Positions 1-6,504 of a stretch of DNA of 8,008 nt are shown piece after piece. The translations under genes were made by a program, and so were the position numbers. Origin of the DNA: Acidobacteriota bacterium (lineage in GTDB: Bacteria; Acidobacteriota; Thermoanaerobaculia; Multivoradales; JAHEKO01). The notes under the pieces were generated by a model. The model was not told the DNA's origin, made no database searches, and saw only the letters and a list, made by a program, of their open reading frames with translations. The stretch is from positions 1-8,008 of the forward strand of contig JAUWSP010000109.1 in NCBI GenBank assembly GCA_030610025.1. Direction: 5' to 3'. How positions within the stretch are numbered: the first letter of the stretch is position 1; each line of letters opens with the position of its first letter.

Positions 1-42
1 CGCGGCGGCGGCCGCGCCTGGATTGATTCGCATAGAGAAGGT

Positions 43-50
43 GAGGTGAT
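43..50 (+). promoter_or_regulatory. Extended Shine-Dalgarno sequence of rpsU
   Basis: The bases GAGGTGAT match eight consecutive positions of the ideal complement of the 16S rRNA 3' end (GGAGGTGAT) and sit 6 bases before the GTG start at 57. This fixes the GTG as the rpsU start and suggests very efficient initiation despite the non-ATG codon. The match is seen directly; the strength of translation is inferred. Confidence 0.8.
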
Positions 51-56
51 TGAATA

Positions 57-266
57 GTGCCGTTGGTCAGTGTGCGAGAGGACGAGAGCTTCGAGAGTGC
101 CCTGCGCCGCTTCAAGCGCAAGTGTGAGAAGTCAGGAATTCTCACCGAGTTGAAGAAGAGGCAGCACTTCGAGAAGCCATCGGTCAAGCGCAAGCGCAAA
201 GTCGTACAGGCGCGCAAGAAGATGTTGCGCAAACTGTCTGAAGAGCGCCGGCTTGGTTTGAGCTGA
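57..266 (+). CDS. rpsU: 30S ribosomal protein S21
   Basis: The product is the small basic 30S subunit protein S21, which sits near the 16S rRNA 3' end (the anti-Shine-Dalgarno region) and helps initiation on natural mRNAs. The 69-residue protein falls in the usual 60-70 residue range. It shows the family signature: an N-terminal [20 protein letters not shown] stretch, then an arginine- and lysine-rich helical body (KRKRK at about residues 44-48). The GTG start is chosen because the next codons give the typical S21 N-terminus and an excellent Shine-Dalgarno sequence lies 6 bases upstream. It is the first gene of a macromolecular-synthesis cluster with dnaG and rpoD, and is separated from the next gene by a hairpin terminator. 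No promoter is visible in the 56 bases upstream, so it lies outside the window or is not recognisable. Confidence 0.97.
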   Translation: MPLVSVREDESFESALRRFKRKCEKSGILTELKKRQHFEKPSVKRKRKVVQARKKMLRKLSEERRLGLS

Positions 267-294
267 GCGGTTCTTCGAACTTGGCGAGATCTAG

Positions 295-321
295 AGAGCG
301 GGGAGAGATCCCCGCTCTTTT
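295..321 (+). terminator. Rho-independent terminator (attenuator) after rpsU
   Basis: A perfect 9-bp inverted repeat, AGAGCGGGG (295-303) and CCCCGCTCT (310-318), encloses a 6-base loop. The T of the stem and the next three bases make a short run of four T (318-321). It lies 28 bases after the rpsU stop and before mutS2. The E. coli rpsU-dnaG-rpoD operon also has a terminator between rpsU and the next gene, which keeps S21 output above primase output. The short T run suggests partial rather than complete termination, which is an inference. Confidence 0.85.
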
Positions 322-359
322 ACCTTTCCACCCAAAGCCCCTAGTAAACTCCGGTGAAC

Positions 360-2768
360 ATGGAAGACAGTGCGTTGCGGGTGACCTCGGCGGCCTCAGA
401 GGCTGCCCTCGAGCTACCCGCGCTTCTGTCCCTCGTGGCAGATCTGGCAGTCACGGATGTGGGGCGTCTGCTCGTCGAGGGCCTTCGCCCCTTTCAGTCG
501 CGGCCGGGCCTGGAGGGTCACCGACAGCGACTGTCCGAAGTGGGGGTGTTGTTGAACGAAGGCTCCCTGGTACAGAGCCTGGAAGACCCGATCCTGCCGT
601 TGCTGGAGAACCTGAGACAGGGTGATGCTGCTGTCTCCGGCCGAGATCTGGTACGACTGGCGCGGGTACTCGAGATAGCGCACGAAGCTTGTCGTCGGAT
701 CGCCACCAGCGAATCGGAGAGTCCAGCCCTCGAAGAGTTGCGGACCCGTCTGCCGGATGCGGAGCCGCTTCGCCGCAGGATCGGCAAGACCCTGAACCAG
801 CGCGGGGTTGTGCGAGACGATGCCAGTCCCGCGTTGACAGCGCTGCGTCGTCGATCGCGCCGCGTCCGCGATGGCCTGTACAAGAGCCTTCAGGAAACCG
901 CCTCCCAACATGAAGAGCACCTGAGTGAGAAGACGGTATCCCTGAAGGATGGCCGTCTGATGCTCCTGCTCCAAGCCGGGTCCCGAGGTCGTATCAAGGG
1001 CCTGGTACATGGTCGGTCGGGGACTGGCCAGAGCCTCTACTTCGAGCCCTTGAGTGTCGTAGAGGCCAACAATGGTCTTCAGGAAACCCTGGAGGAAGAG
1101 GAGGCCGAGCGCCGCAGGATTCTCATAGAGCTGCTGGAAGAGGTTCGGGAGGCGCTGCCCGACCTGGAGGCGAATGTCGAGTTCGTAGCCGAGCTCGATC
1201 TGCTGCAGAGCATGGATCGCATCGGCGACCGGTGCCGAGGGCGCTTGGCAGAGATCTCTGAGGGTCACTCGCTGTGCCTGGTCGGTGCCAGGCACCCGCT
1301 TCTCGATCCTGCCCTGGCGGAGCTGCGAGAAGTGGCGCTGGGGCAAGCGGGTCATGTCGAGCCCATCGTGCCGTTGGATGTCGAGCTCGATGACGAACGA
1401 CGCCTGTTGGTCATCACCGGTCCCAACGCTGGTGGCAAGACCGTGGCTCTGAAGACGGTGGGGTTGTTGGCACTCGCCCATCAGTGTGGGTTGCCGGTAC
1501 CTGCGGAGAGGGGGACGCGGTTTCCGTTCTTCCGCGCCGTGGTGGCAACCGTGGGCGACGAGCAGGATCTGCTGACCGACCGCTCGACCTTCAGTGGTCG
1601 GCTGCTGCGACTCAAGGAAGCCTGGGAGCTGGCCGGCCCCGACAGCTTGATCTTGCTGGACGAGCTGGGGTCGGGGACCGACCCTGACGTAGGCGCAGCC
1701 CTTGCCATGGCGCTGGTCGAAGAGCTTCTGGAGAAGGAGTCCCTGGCGGTCCTCACGACCCACTTGTCACAGTTGGCTGCCTTGGCGCTGGAACGCACGG
1801 GTGCATCATGTGCTGCCATGGAATTCGACTCGGAGACGGGTCGGCCGACCTATCGGTTGCAGCCTGGGGCGCCAGGTGCGAGCGAAGCTCTGGCCCTGGC
1901 CCAGAGGTTGGGCTTGCCGGCCAGCCTGGTAGGCCGCGCCGAGGAGCTCCTGGGGCCGGAGCATCGGAATCTTCAACGACTCTTGCAGGAGGTGGAGCTC
2001 GTGCGCCGACAGCTGGCAGACGAGCAGACCCTTCAGGAGCGAAAGAGGCTCGCTCTGGAGGACGAGTTGGACGAGGTCTCTGAGCAGCGCTCGGCACTCG
2101 AGCAGGAGCGGCGGGGACTCGGCGCGAAGCTGAAGGAGGAGTTGGATTCGTTCCAGCGAAAGGTGCGGAGTCAGCTCCAAGCCGAGTTCGAGGCCATGCG
2201 GCAGCAGCTCGCAGCCGGAAGAAAAAAGGGGGTACCGGCGGCCTCGGTCGAGAGGCTCTTTCAGGACGCGCCGGTGGTCGAGCACGATGACGAGACCGCT
2301 GGACAACCGATCTCCGTCGGCGATGAGGTGCGGCACGCGGGGCTCGGTTGGGTAGGAACGCTGCAGAAGATTCGGGATACTAAGGCGGAGGTCCTGGTGC
2401 GGGGCAAGCGATTCCGCTGTGAGTTGGAGGATCTGGCCCCCGCTACCGGCTCCGATGTGGACGTGGCTGAGTCGGCGCCGTCGGTTCGACTGCAACGGGA
2501 GGGCGAGAACGAAGGTGAGCTCGACAAGGAGCTGAATCTCATCGGCTGGCGCGTGGAGCCGGCCCTCGAGGAATTGGACAGCTACCTGGATCGAGCCCTG
2601 CTGAGTCCCCACCGCGAGATCCGAGTCGTCCATGGATTCGGTTCGGGCCGATTGCGACGGGCGGTGCGAGACTATCTTCGGGATCACCCGGCAGTGTCGG
2701 GATCGAGACCGGGGCGCGGCAATGAGGGAGGCGACGGGGCCACGGTGGTCAGCATGAGGAGATCCTAG
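360..2768 (+). CDS. mutS2: MutS2 family ATPase with C-terminal Smr domain
   Basis: MutS2 is a MutS-family ATPase that lacks the mismatch-recognition domains of MutS1. It has been linked to suppression of homologous recombination and, in Bacillus, to rescue of collided ribosomes. From the ATG at 360 the protein has 802 residues, normal for the family. The N-terminal core and clamp are followed by the ATPase: Walker A GPNAGGKT at 354-361, STFSG at 409-413, Walker B LILLDELGSGTDP with D434 and E435, and TTH at 466-468. Next come a charged coiled coil (about 535-625), a KOW/SH3-like segment (about 650-693) and an Smr domain (about 720-802). In the Smr domain the HGxGxG motif is intact (HGFGSG, 758-763), but the usual LDLRG reads LNLIG (725-729), losing the acidic and basic residues tied to nuclease activity. 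The start is uncertain: GTG at 354 is in frame, neither has a good Shine-Dalgarno sequence, and homology becomes clear only about 15 residues in. The stop abuts the dnaG ATG. Confidence 0.95.
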   Translation: MEDSALRVTSAASEAALELPALLSLVADLAVTDVGRLLVEGLRPFQSRPGLEGHRQRLSEVGVLLNEGSLVQSLEDPILPLLENLRQGDAAVSGRDLVRLARVLEIAHEACRRIATSESESPALEELRTRLPDAEPLRRRIGKTLNQRGVVRDDASPALTALRRRSRRVRDGLYKSLQETASQHEEHLSEKTVSLKDGRLMLLLQAGSRGRIKGLVHGRSGTGQSLYFEPLSVVEANNGLQETLEEEEAERRRILIELLEEVREALPDLEANVEFVAELDLLQSMDRIGDRCRGRLAEISEGHSLCLVGARHPLLDPALAELREVALGQAGHVEPIVPLDVELDDERRLLVITGPNAGGKTVALKTVGLLALAHQCGLPVPAERGTRFPFFRAVVATVGDEQDLLTDRSTFSGRLLRLKEAWELAGPDSLILLDELGSGTDPDVGAALAMALVEELLEKESLAVLTTHLSQLAALALERTGASCAAMEFDSETGRPTYRLQPGAPGASEALALAQRLGLPASLVGRAEELLGPEHRNLQRLLQEVELVRRQLADEQTLQERKRLALEDELDEVSEQRSALEQERRGLGAKLKEELDSFQRKVRSQLQAEFEAMRQQLAAGRKKGVPAASVERLFQDAPVVEHDDETAGQPISVGDEVRHAGLGWVGTLQKIRDTKAEVLVRGKRFRCELEDLAPATGSDVDVAESAPSVRLQREGENEGELDKELNLIGWRVEPALEELDSYLDRALLSPHREIRVVHGFGSGRLRRAVRDYLRDHPAVSGSRPGRGNEGGDGATVVSMRRS
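2757..2763 (+). promoter_or_regulatory. Shine-Dalgarno sequence of dnaG inside the mutS2 3' end
   Basis: AGGAGAT lies 5 bases before the dnaG ATG at 2769 and inside the last codons of mutS2. With the TAG stop of mutS2 directly adjoining the ATG, this arrangement favours translational coupling of primase to MutS2. The motif and spacing are seen; the coupling is inferred. Confidence 0.75.
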
Positions 2769-4541
2769 ATGGCGTTGAGCAACATCCAACTCACGCCGCA
2801 GTTCGTTCAGGCGGTGCGCGATGTGGTGGATATCGTCGACATCGCCGCCGAGCACACCCGTCTGCGCAAGAGCGGGCGCCGACAGATGGGCCGATGCCCA
2901 CTGCATCGTGAAAAGACCCCTTCGTTCAGCGTCGATCCGGGCCAGGGGCTGTTCTATTGCTTTGGCTGTGGCCGTGGTGGCGATGCCATCAAGCTCCACA
3001 TGCTGCTGAGCGGAGATGACTTCCCCGCCGCGATCGAGACCCTGGCACGCCGCTATGGGGTGCCCCTACCGCCACCGCGCCAACAGAGAGGTGGGCCGCG
3101 AGAACCCGATCTCGAGCCGGCGCTGGAGGCGGCCGCGCAGTTCTTTGTCGATGCCCTGAAGCGGTCACCCGAGACCCAGGCCTATCTCGAGAGGCGTCAG
3201 ATGCCCCGGGAGTTGGTGGAGCGCTTCGGTGTCGGTTATGCCCCTGACGGTTGGACCCATCTCCTCGAAGCGCTGAATCACCGGATTCCCCTGGCGGATC
3301 TGAAGGCCGCAGGCCTGGTCGGTATTTCGAAGAAGTCGGGCAAGTACTACGATCGTTTTCGTCAACGCCTGATGTTTCCGATCCGGTCGGCCTCTGGTCG
3401 GCTCCTGGGGTTCGGAGGGCGCACTCTGGCGGACGATCCCGCGAAGTACGTCAACAGTCACGAGACCGCCGCCTTCCGCAAGGGCTATGTCCTTTACGGG
3501 CTGGACATGGCGAAGAGAGCCATTCGAGAAAGCAGCACGGCCTTGGTGGTGGAAGGCTACTTCGACGTCCTGGGTGCAGTGGCCTCCGGGGTGGATGCCA
3601 CCGTGGCAACCATGGGCACGGCCCTCACCGAGGATCAGGCGCGCCTGCTGAGCCGCTTCGCGAGCGACGTGATCGTGGGCTATGACGGTGACGAGGCGGG
3701 CGAGCGGGCCTTTCAACGCGTTCTACCTCTTCTGTTGTCCCAGGGCCTGACCGTAAGGCGGGCCCTCTTCGGCAAGGATCAGGATCCGGATTCTCTGCGT
3801 ACCTCGGACGGGCCGGAAGTCGTGCTCGAGGCGATCACCGGGGCGGAGGATGCGGTACTGATGGAGCTGGAGCGCCTGATTCCTCCGGCTGTCCACCAGG
3901 ACCCCCGCCTGCAAGCCCGCGCCGGCAAGCAGGTGAGCGAGCTCTTGCAGTCGGTTAGCGACAGCATTCTGCGGTACAGCTACAGTCAAAAGGCTTCCGA
4001 ACGTCTCGGAGTGCCCGTCGAAATCCTCTGGCGACGAGTCGGTGGCAAGCCGGATCTGGAGCCGAAGAGCCCGACCCAGGCTGGCCTCACCGGCCCCAAA
4101 TTGGTGCGGAGCCTGGAGGAGCAGACTCTTCAGCTCCTCCTGGCAGGAGACGAAGAGCTCCCTCCGCCGGAGGATCTGCCGGCCCCGGAGGTCTTCCTGA
4201 TCCCCGCGTGCAGGAATATTTACAGAGCGTTTTGCGATCTATATAGAGGCGGAGGAGGCGAGCGGCCAGCGGCGAAAGAGGTTGTGGCCAGCGTCCCCCT
4301 CGACAGCGAAGAAGTTGACCAAATGGCTCGCCTTCTGCTAGAAAATTCGATCGCTGAAGAGGCGAACGGCCTGGGCGTGGCTTTGGGTCAGCTGACTCGG
4401 CGTTGGGTGCAGCAACGCTTGCGAGAGCTCTCGGGCGAGATCTCCGAAGCGCAAAGGGCCGGCGACGATGAACGTCTAATGGCCCTGCTCGAGGAGAAGA
4501 CCGCTCTCAGTAGGGCCTTGCATCGCCGCCGAGAGGAATGA
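2769..4541 (+). CDS. dnaG: DNA primase
   Basis: DnaG synthesises the short RNA primers for leading-strand start and each Okazaki fragment, working with the replicative helicase at the fork. The 590-residue protein has the usual size and domain order. An N-terminal CHC2 zinc-binding domain carries C43, H46, C64 and C67 (CPLH ... CFGC). The RNA-polymerase core includes [10 protein letters not shown] (196-205), GRLLGFGGR (210-218) and a KYVNSHET segment. The TOPRIM fold has the catalytic glutamate E262 in VVEGYFD and the metal-binding D306 and D308 in YDGDEAG. The less conserved C-terminal part (about 430-590, rich in Leu and Glu) is where the helicase-binding domain lies in this family. The ATG has a strong Shine-Dalgarno sequence and directly follows the mutS2 stop; the TGA is 4 bases before rpoD. 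The 3' portion contains an AT-rich patch with promoter-like sequences. Confidence 0.97.
   Translation: MALSNIQLTPQFVQAVRDVVDIVDIAAEHTRLRKSGRRQMGRCPLHREKTPSFSVDPGQGLFYCFGCGRGGDAIKLHMLLSGDDFPAAIETLARRYGVPLPPPRQQRGGPREPDLEPALEAAAQFFVDALKRSPETQAYLERRQMPRELVERFGVGYAPDGWTHLLEALNHRIPLADLKAAGLVGISKKSGKYYDRFRQRLMFPIRSASGRLLGFGGRTLADDPAKYVNSHETAAFRKGYVLYGLDMAKRAIRESSTALVVEGYFDVLGAVASGVDATVATMGTALTEDQARLLSRFASDVIVGYDGDEAGERAFQRVLPLLLSQGLTVRRALFGKDQDPDSLRTSDGPEVVLEAITGAEDAVLMELERLIPPAVHQDPRLQARAGKQVSELLQSVSDSILRYSYSQKASERLGVPVEILWRRVGGKPDLEPKSPTQAGLTGPKLVRSLEEQTLQLLLAGDEELPPPEDLPAPEVFLIPACRNIYRAFCDLYRGGGGERPAAKEVVASVPLDSEEVDQMARLLLENSIAEEANGLGVALGQLTRRWVQQRLRELSGEISEAQRAGDDERLMALLEEKTALSRALHRRREE
4219..4247 (+). 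promoter_or_regulatory. Candidate internal promoter for rpoD (distal)
   Basis: TTTACA (4219-4224, five of six to the -35 consensus) and TATAGA (4242-4247, four of six to the -10 consensus) are separated by 17 bp. They lie in an AT-rich patch of otherwise GC-rich dnaG, about 300 bases before the rpoD start. E. coli has rpoD promoters inside dnaG. The sequence match is moderate and chance is possible. Confidence 0.35.
4315..4344 (+). promoter_or_regulatory. Candidate internal promoter for rpoD (proximal)
   Basis: TTGACC (4315-4320, five of six) and TAGAAA (4339-4344, four of six) are separated by 18 bp within dnaG, about 200 bases before rpoD. The -35 is better than that of the distal candidate and the -10 is of similar quality. 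This is a sequence-only prediction. Confidence 0.3.
4531..4537 (+). promoter_or_regulatory. Shine-Dalgarno sequence fixing the TTG start of rpoD
   Basis: GAGAGGA lies 8 bases before the TTG at 4546 and overlaps the last codons of dnaG. The only nearby ATG (4538-4540) opens a frame that stops after three codons, so the TTG is the credible start for rpoD. Confidence 0.65.
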
Positions 4542-4545
4542 AATC

Positions 4546-6261
4546 TTGAGTACTCTGACCACTTCCGTTCCAGTCGAAGAGAGGTTTCCGTCGGTAAGGC
4601 AGCTCACGGAGTTGGGCAAGGAGAAGGGCTACCTGCTCTACGACGAGATCTACGATCTTCTTCCTGATGAGGTCGTCTCTCTTCCTGACGAGCTGGACGC
4701 AATCTACATTCGTTTTGGTGACTTGGGAATCGAGATCATCGATCGTCCCGATCGCTACCGAAACCGCGAGGATCTGGATACCGGAGACTCGGGTTTCGCC
4801 AAGGCGGCCGGCGTAGAAGCCCAGGAGTACGCGGTCACCGAGCAGGAAAAGACCAACGATCCGGTACGTATGTACCTGCGTGAGATGGGTACGGTTCCGC
4901 TGTTGGATCGTGAGGGTGAAGTCGAGATCGCCCAGCGGATCGAACAGGGTGAGTGGACGATCTACGAAGCCCTCTGTGGGAACCCGGTGGTGCTGCGGGA
5001 GCTCCTGCGGCTCAACGAGCTGGCGCAGCGTGACGACCGCGTCCTGATGCAGCTGACCACCAGCGATACCGATGAGACACTGGACGCCAAAGCCAGCGAG
5101 CGAATCAAGACCAATCTCAGGATCTTCAAGCGCATCGAAAAGAACGATCGGGCCATCGATACCCTGCACAAGCGACAGAAGCGCTTCAAGCAGGGCAGCC
5201 CGAAGTTCCAGGAGACCGATCGCGAGATCGATCGATTGGTGGCGAAGATCGCCAAGGACATCCGCTCGATCGATTTCTCTCTCCAGACCCGCAATCAGCT
5301 TGTGGCCTTCCTGAAGAATCTCAATACGCAGTTCGTGCGCAACGAGAAAGATATCCGCCGGGCCAAGATCGCGCTCGATCGGGAGAAAAACAAACAGCTC
5401 CAGTCACTGCACCGGCGGCGCATCGACAAGTACCGCCGCAAGATCAAGGATCTGGAAGAGCGCTACGGAACGAGTCGTTCGGAGGTCTCGGCGACCATCT
5501 CCAAGATCCGACAGGGTGAGGCACGCTGTGAGCGGGCCAAGGAGGAGTTGATCGTTGCCAATCTCCGGTTGGTGGTCTCCATCGCCAAGAAGTATACGAA
5601 CCGGGGACTGCAATTCCTGGACCTGATTCAGGAAGGCAACATCGGTCTCATGAAGGCGGTGGAGAAGTTCGAGTACCGCCGCGGATACAAGTTCTCCACC
5701 TATGCCACCTGGTGGATTCGACAGGCAATCACTCGTGCGATCGCCGACCAGGCGCGCACCATCCGGATCCCGGTGCACATGATCGAAACGATCAACAAGC
5801 TGACGCGGACCAGCCGATCCCTGGTTCAGGAATTGGGGCGCGAGCCTACTGCAGCGGAGATTGGCGCCAGGATGGATCTACCGGCCTCGAAGGTTCGAAA
5901 GATCATGAAGATCGCCCAGGAGCCCATCTCCCTCGAGACACCGATCGGTGAGGAGGAGGATTCGCATCTCGGCGATTTCATCGAAGACAAGAACGCGGCC
6001 TCGCCCGTGGAGTCGGTGATTGGCAACAACCTCAAGGATTCGACTGGCGATGTGCTCAAGAGCCTCACGCCGCGCGAAGAGCTGGTTTTGAGAATGCGCT
6101 TCGGCGTGGGCGATGGCTCGGAGCACACCCTGGAAGAGGTCGGGCGATCCTTCAACGTCACTCGCGAGAGGATTCGCCAGATCGAGTCGAAGGCCCTGCG
6201 CAAACTGCGGCATCCGAGCAGGGCGAGTCGGCTGAAGCCTTTTCTGGACGGGTCCAGCTGA
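4546..6261 (+). CDS. rpoD: RNA polymerase primary sigma factor (sigma-70, RpoD)
   Basis: This is the housekeeping sigma subunit that directs core RNA polymerase to standard -35/-10 promoters. The 571-residue protein contains all group-1 regions. Region 1.1 lies near residues 8-75 ([13 protein letters not shown], then LPDE twice). Region 1.2 starts at [12 protein letters not shown] (104-115). A long charged, helical non-conserved region spans about 140-330. Region 2 begins at [18 protein letters not shown] (333 on), includes [13 protein letters not shown] (386-398) and runs into the IRIPVHM segment at about 406. Region 3 follows, and region 4.2 carries [20 protein letters not shown] (from 528). 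Regions 2.4 and 4.2 are nearly identical to E. coli sigma-70, including Q393 and T396, which correspond to the -10 readers Q437 and T440. So TTGACA/TATAAT-like promoters are expected. The region 1.1 sequence shows it is not a stress sigma. The TTG start follows the dnaG stop by 4 bases. No terminator of its own is seen, so transcripts probably run to the hairpin at 6438-6473. Confidence 0.97.
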   Translation: MSTLTTSVPVEERFPSVRQLTELGKEKGYLLYDEIYDLLPDEVVSLPDELDAIYIRFGDLGIEIIDRPDRYRNREDLDTGDSGFAKAAGVEAQEYAVTEQEKTNDPVRMYLREMGTVPLLDREGEVEIAQRIEQGEWTIYEALCGNPVVLRELLRLNELAQRDDRVLMQLTTSDTDETLDAKASERIKTNLRIFKRIEKNDRAIDTLHKRQKRFKQGSPKFQETDREIDRLVAKIAKDIRSIDFSLQTRNQLVAFLKNLNTQFVRNEKDIRRAKIALDREKNKQLQSLHRRRIDKYRRKIKDLEERYGTSRSEVSATISKIRQGEARCERAKEELIVANLRLVVSIAKKYTNRGLQFLDLIQEGNIGLMKAVEKFEYRRGYKFSTYATWWIRQAITRAIADQARTIRIPVHMIETINKLTRTSRSLVQELGREPTAAEIGARMDLPASKVRKIMKIAQEPISLETPIGEEEDSHLGDFIEDKNAASPVESVIGNNLKDSTGDVLKSLTPREELVLRMRFGVGDGSEHTLEEVGRSFNVTRERIRQIESKALRKLRHPSRASRLKPFLDGSS

Positions 6262-6291
6262 TTCGACCGCACATTTCGTTCCGGGCGACGA

Positions 6292-6320
6292 TTGACAAAG
6301 AGGACTTCGGCTCCTAATAT
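6292..6320 (+). promoter_or_regulatory. Sigma-70 promoter of tRNA-Asn
   Basis: A perfect -35 TTGACA (6292-6297) and a -10-like TAATAT (6315-6320, four of six) are separated by the optimal 17 bp. Transcription would start near 6327. The bases after the -10 (CTCGCCC) form a GC-rich discriminator, typical of stringently controlled stable-RNA promoters. The position, about 60 bases before the mature tRNA end, fits a short tRNA leader. It is the best promoter in the window. Confidence 0.8.
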
Positions 6321-6352
6321 CTCGCCCTTGAAGGCCTGCAAAGGCCCCATAT

Positions 6353-6427
6353 TCCTCGGTAGCTCAGTGGTAGAGCGGTCGGCTGTTAACCGATTGGTCG
6401 GGGGTTCGACTCCCTCCCGGGGAGCCA
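6353..6427 (+). tRNA. tRNA-Asn (anticodon GTT)
   Basis: The 75-base gene folds into a full cloverleaf. The acceptor stem TCCTCGG (6353-6359) pairs with CCGGGGA (6417-6423), with one T-G wobble. The D arm is GCTC/GAGC. The anticodon stem 6378-6382 pairs with 6390-6394 around loop CTGTTAA, giving anticodon GTT (6385-6387), which reads AAC and AAU. The T arm 6400-6416 carries the TTCGACT loop. The discriminator is G (6424), as usual for asparagine, and CCA (6425-6427) is encoded. A strong promoter lies just upstream and a terminator 10 bases downstream, so it is a single-tRNA unit that may also be read from rpoD transcripts. Confidence 0.97.
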
Positions 6428-6437
6428 CTTGAGATTC

Positions 6438-6473
6438 CTGGCCGCCGGCGCCGTCTCCGGCGGCCAGTTTGTT
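6438..6473 (+). terminator. Rho-independent terminator after tRNA-Asn
   Basis: A perfect 11-bp inverted repeat, CTGGCCGCCGG (6438-6448) and CCGGCGGCCAG (6457-6467), has an 8-base loop and is followed by TTTGTT (6468-6473). It lies 10 bases after the tRNA CCA end and probably also serves rpoD transcripts. Confidence 0.85.
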
Positions 6474-6504
6474 GGACCACCCGGCCCCGCTGAGAACAAC
6501 TTCC

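Noticed and set aside
1..57. Open plus-strand tail (18 codons ending TAG at 55-57) overlapping the rpsU start
   Set aside because: Too short to recognise, and the other two frames are similarly open for a while; it cannot be told from a non-coding leader.
414..1763. Long minus-strand open frame (449 codons) opposite mutS2
   Set aside because: It mirrors the coding strand of a certain MutS2 gene in GC-rich DNA and has no recognisable domain, so it is a shadow frame.
1806..2999. Minus-strand open frame (397 codons) spanning the mutS2-dnaG junction
   Set aside because: It crosses two conserved genes antisense, with low-complexity Leu/Arg-rich product typical of a shadow frame.
4659..4693. Imperfect tandem repeat in rpoD coding for LPDE twice
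   Set aside because: Short, in region 1.1 where such acidic motifs are normal; no sign of a functional DNA repeat.
6244..6257. Small hairpin (CTGGA/TCCAG) at the rpoD stop codon
   Set aside because: Five base pairs and no T run; not a credible terminator.
6333..6346. GGCC/GGCC inverted repeat in the tRNA-Asn leader
   Set aside because: A four-base stem with a six-base loop is too weak to call a regulatory structure.
6469..6504. Upstream TTG as the start of the ECF sigma gene (12 extra residues)
   Set aside because: The TTG lies in the T run of the tRNA terminator and has no Shine-Dalgarno sequence; the ATG at 6505 is preferred.
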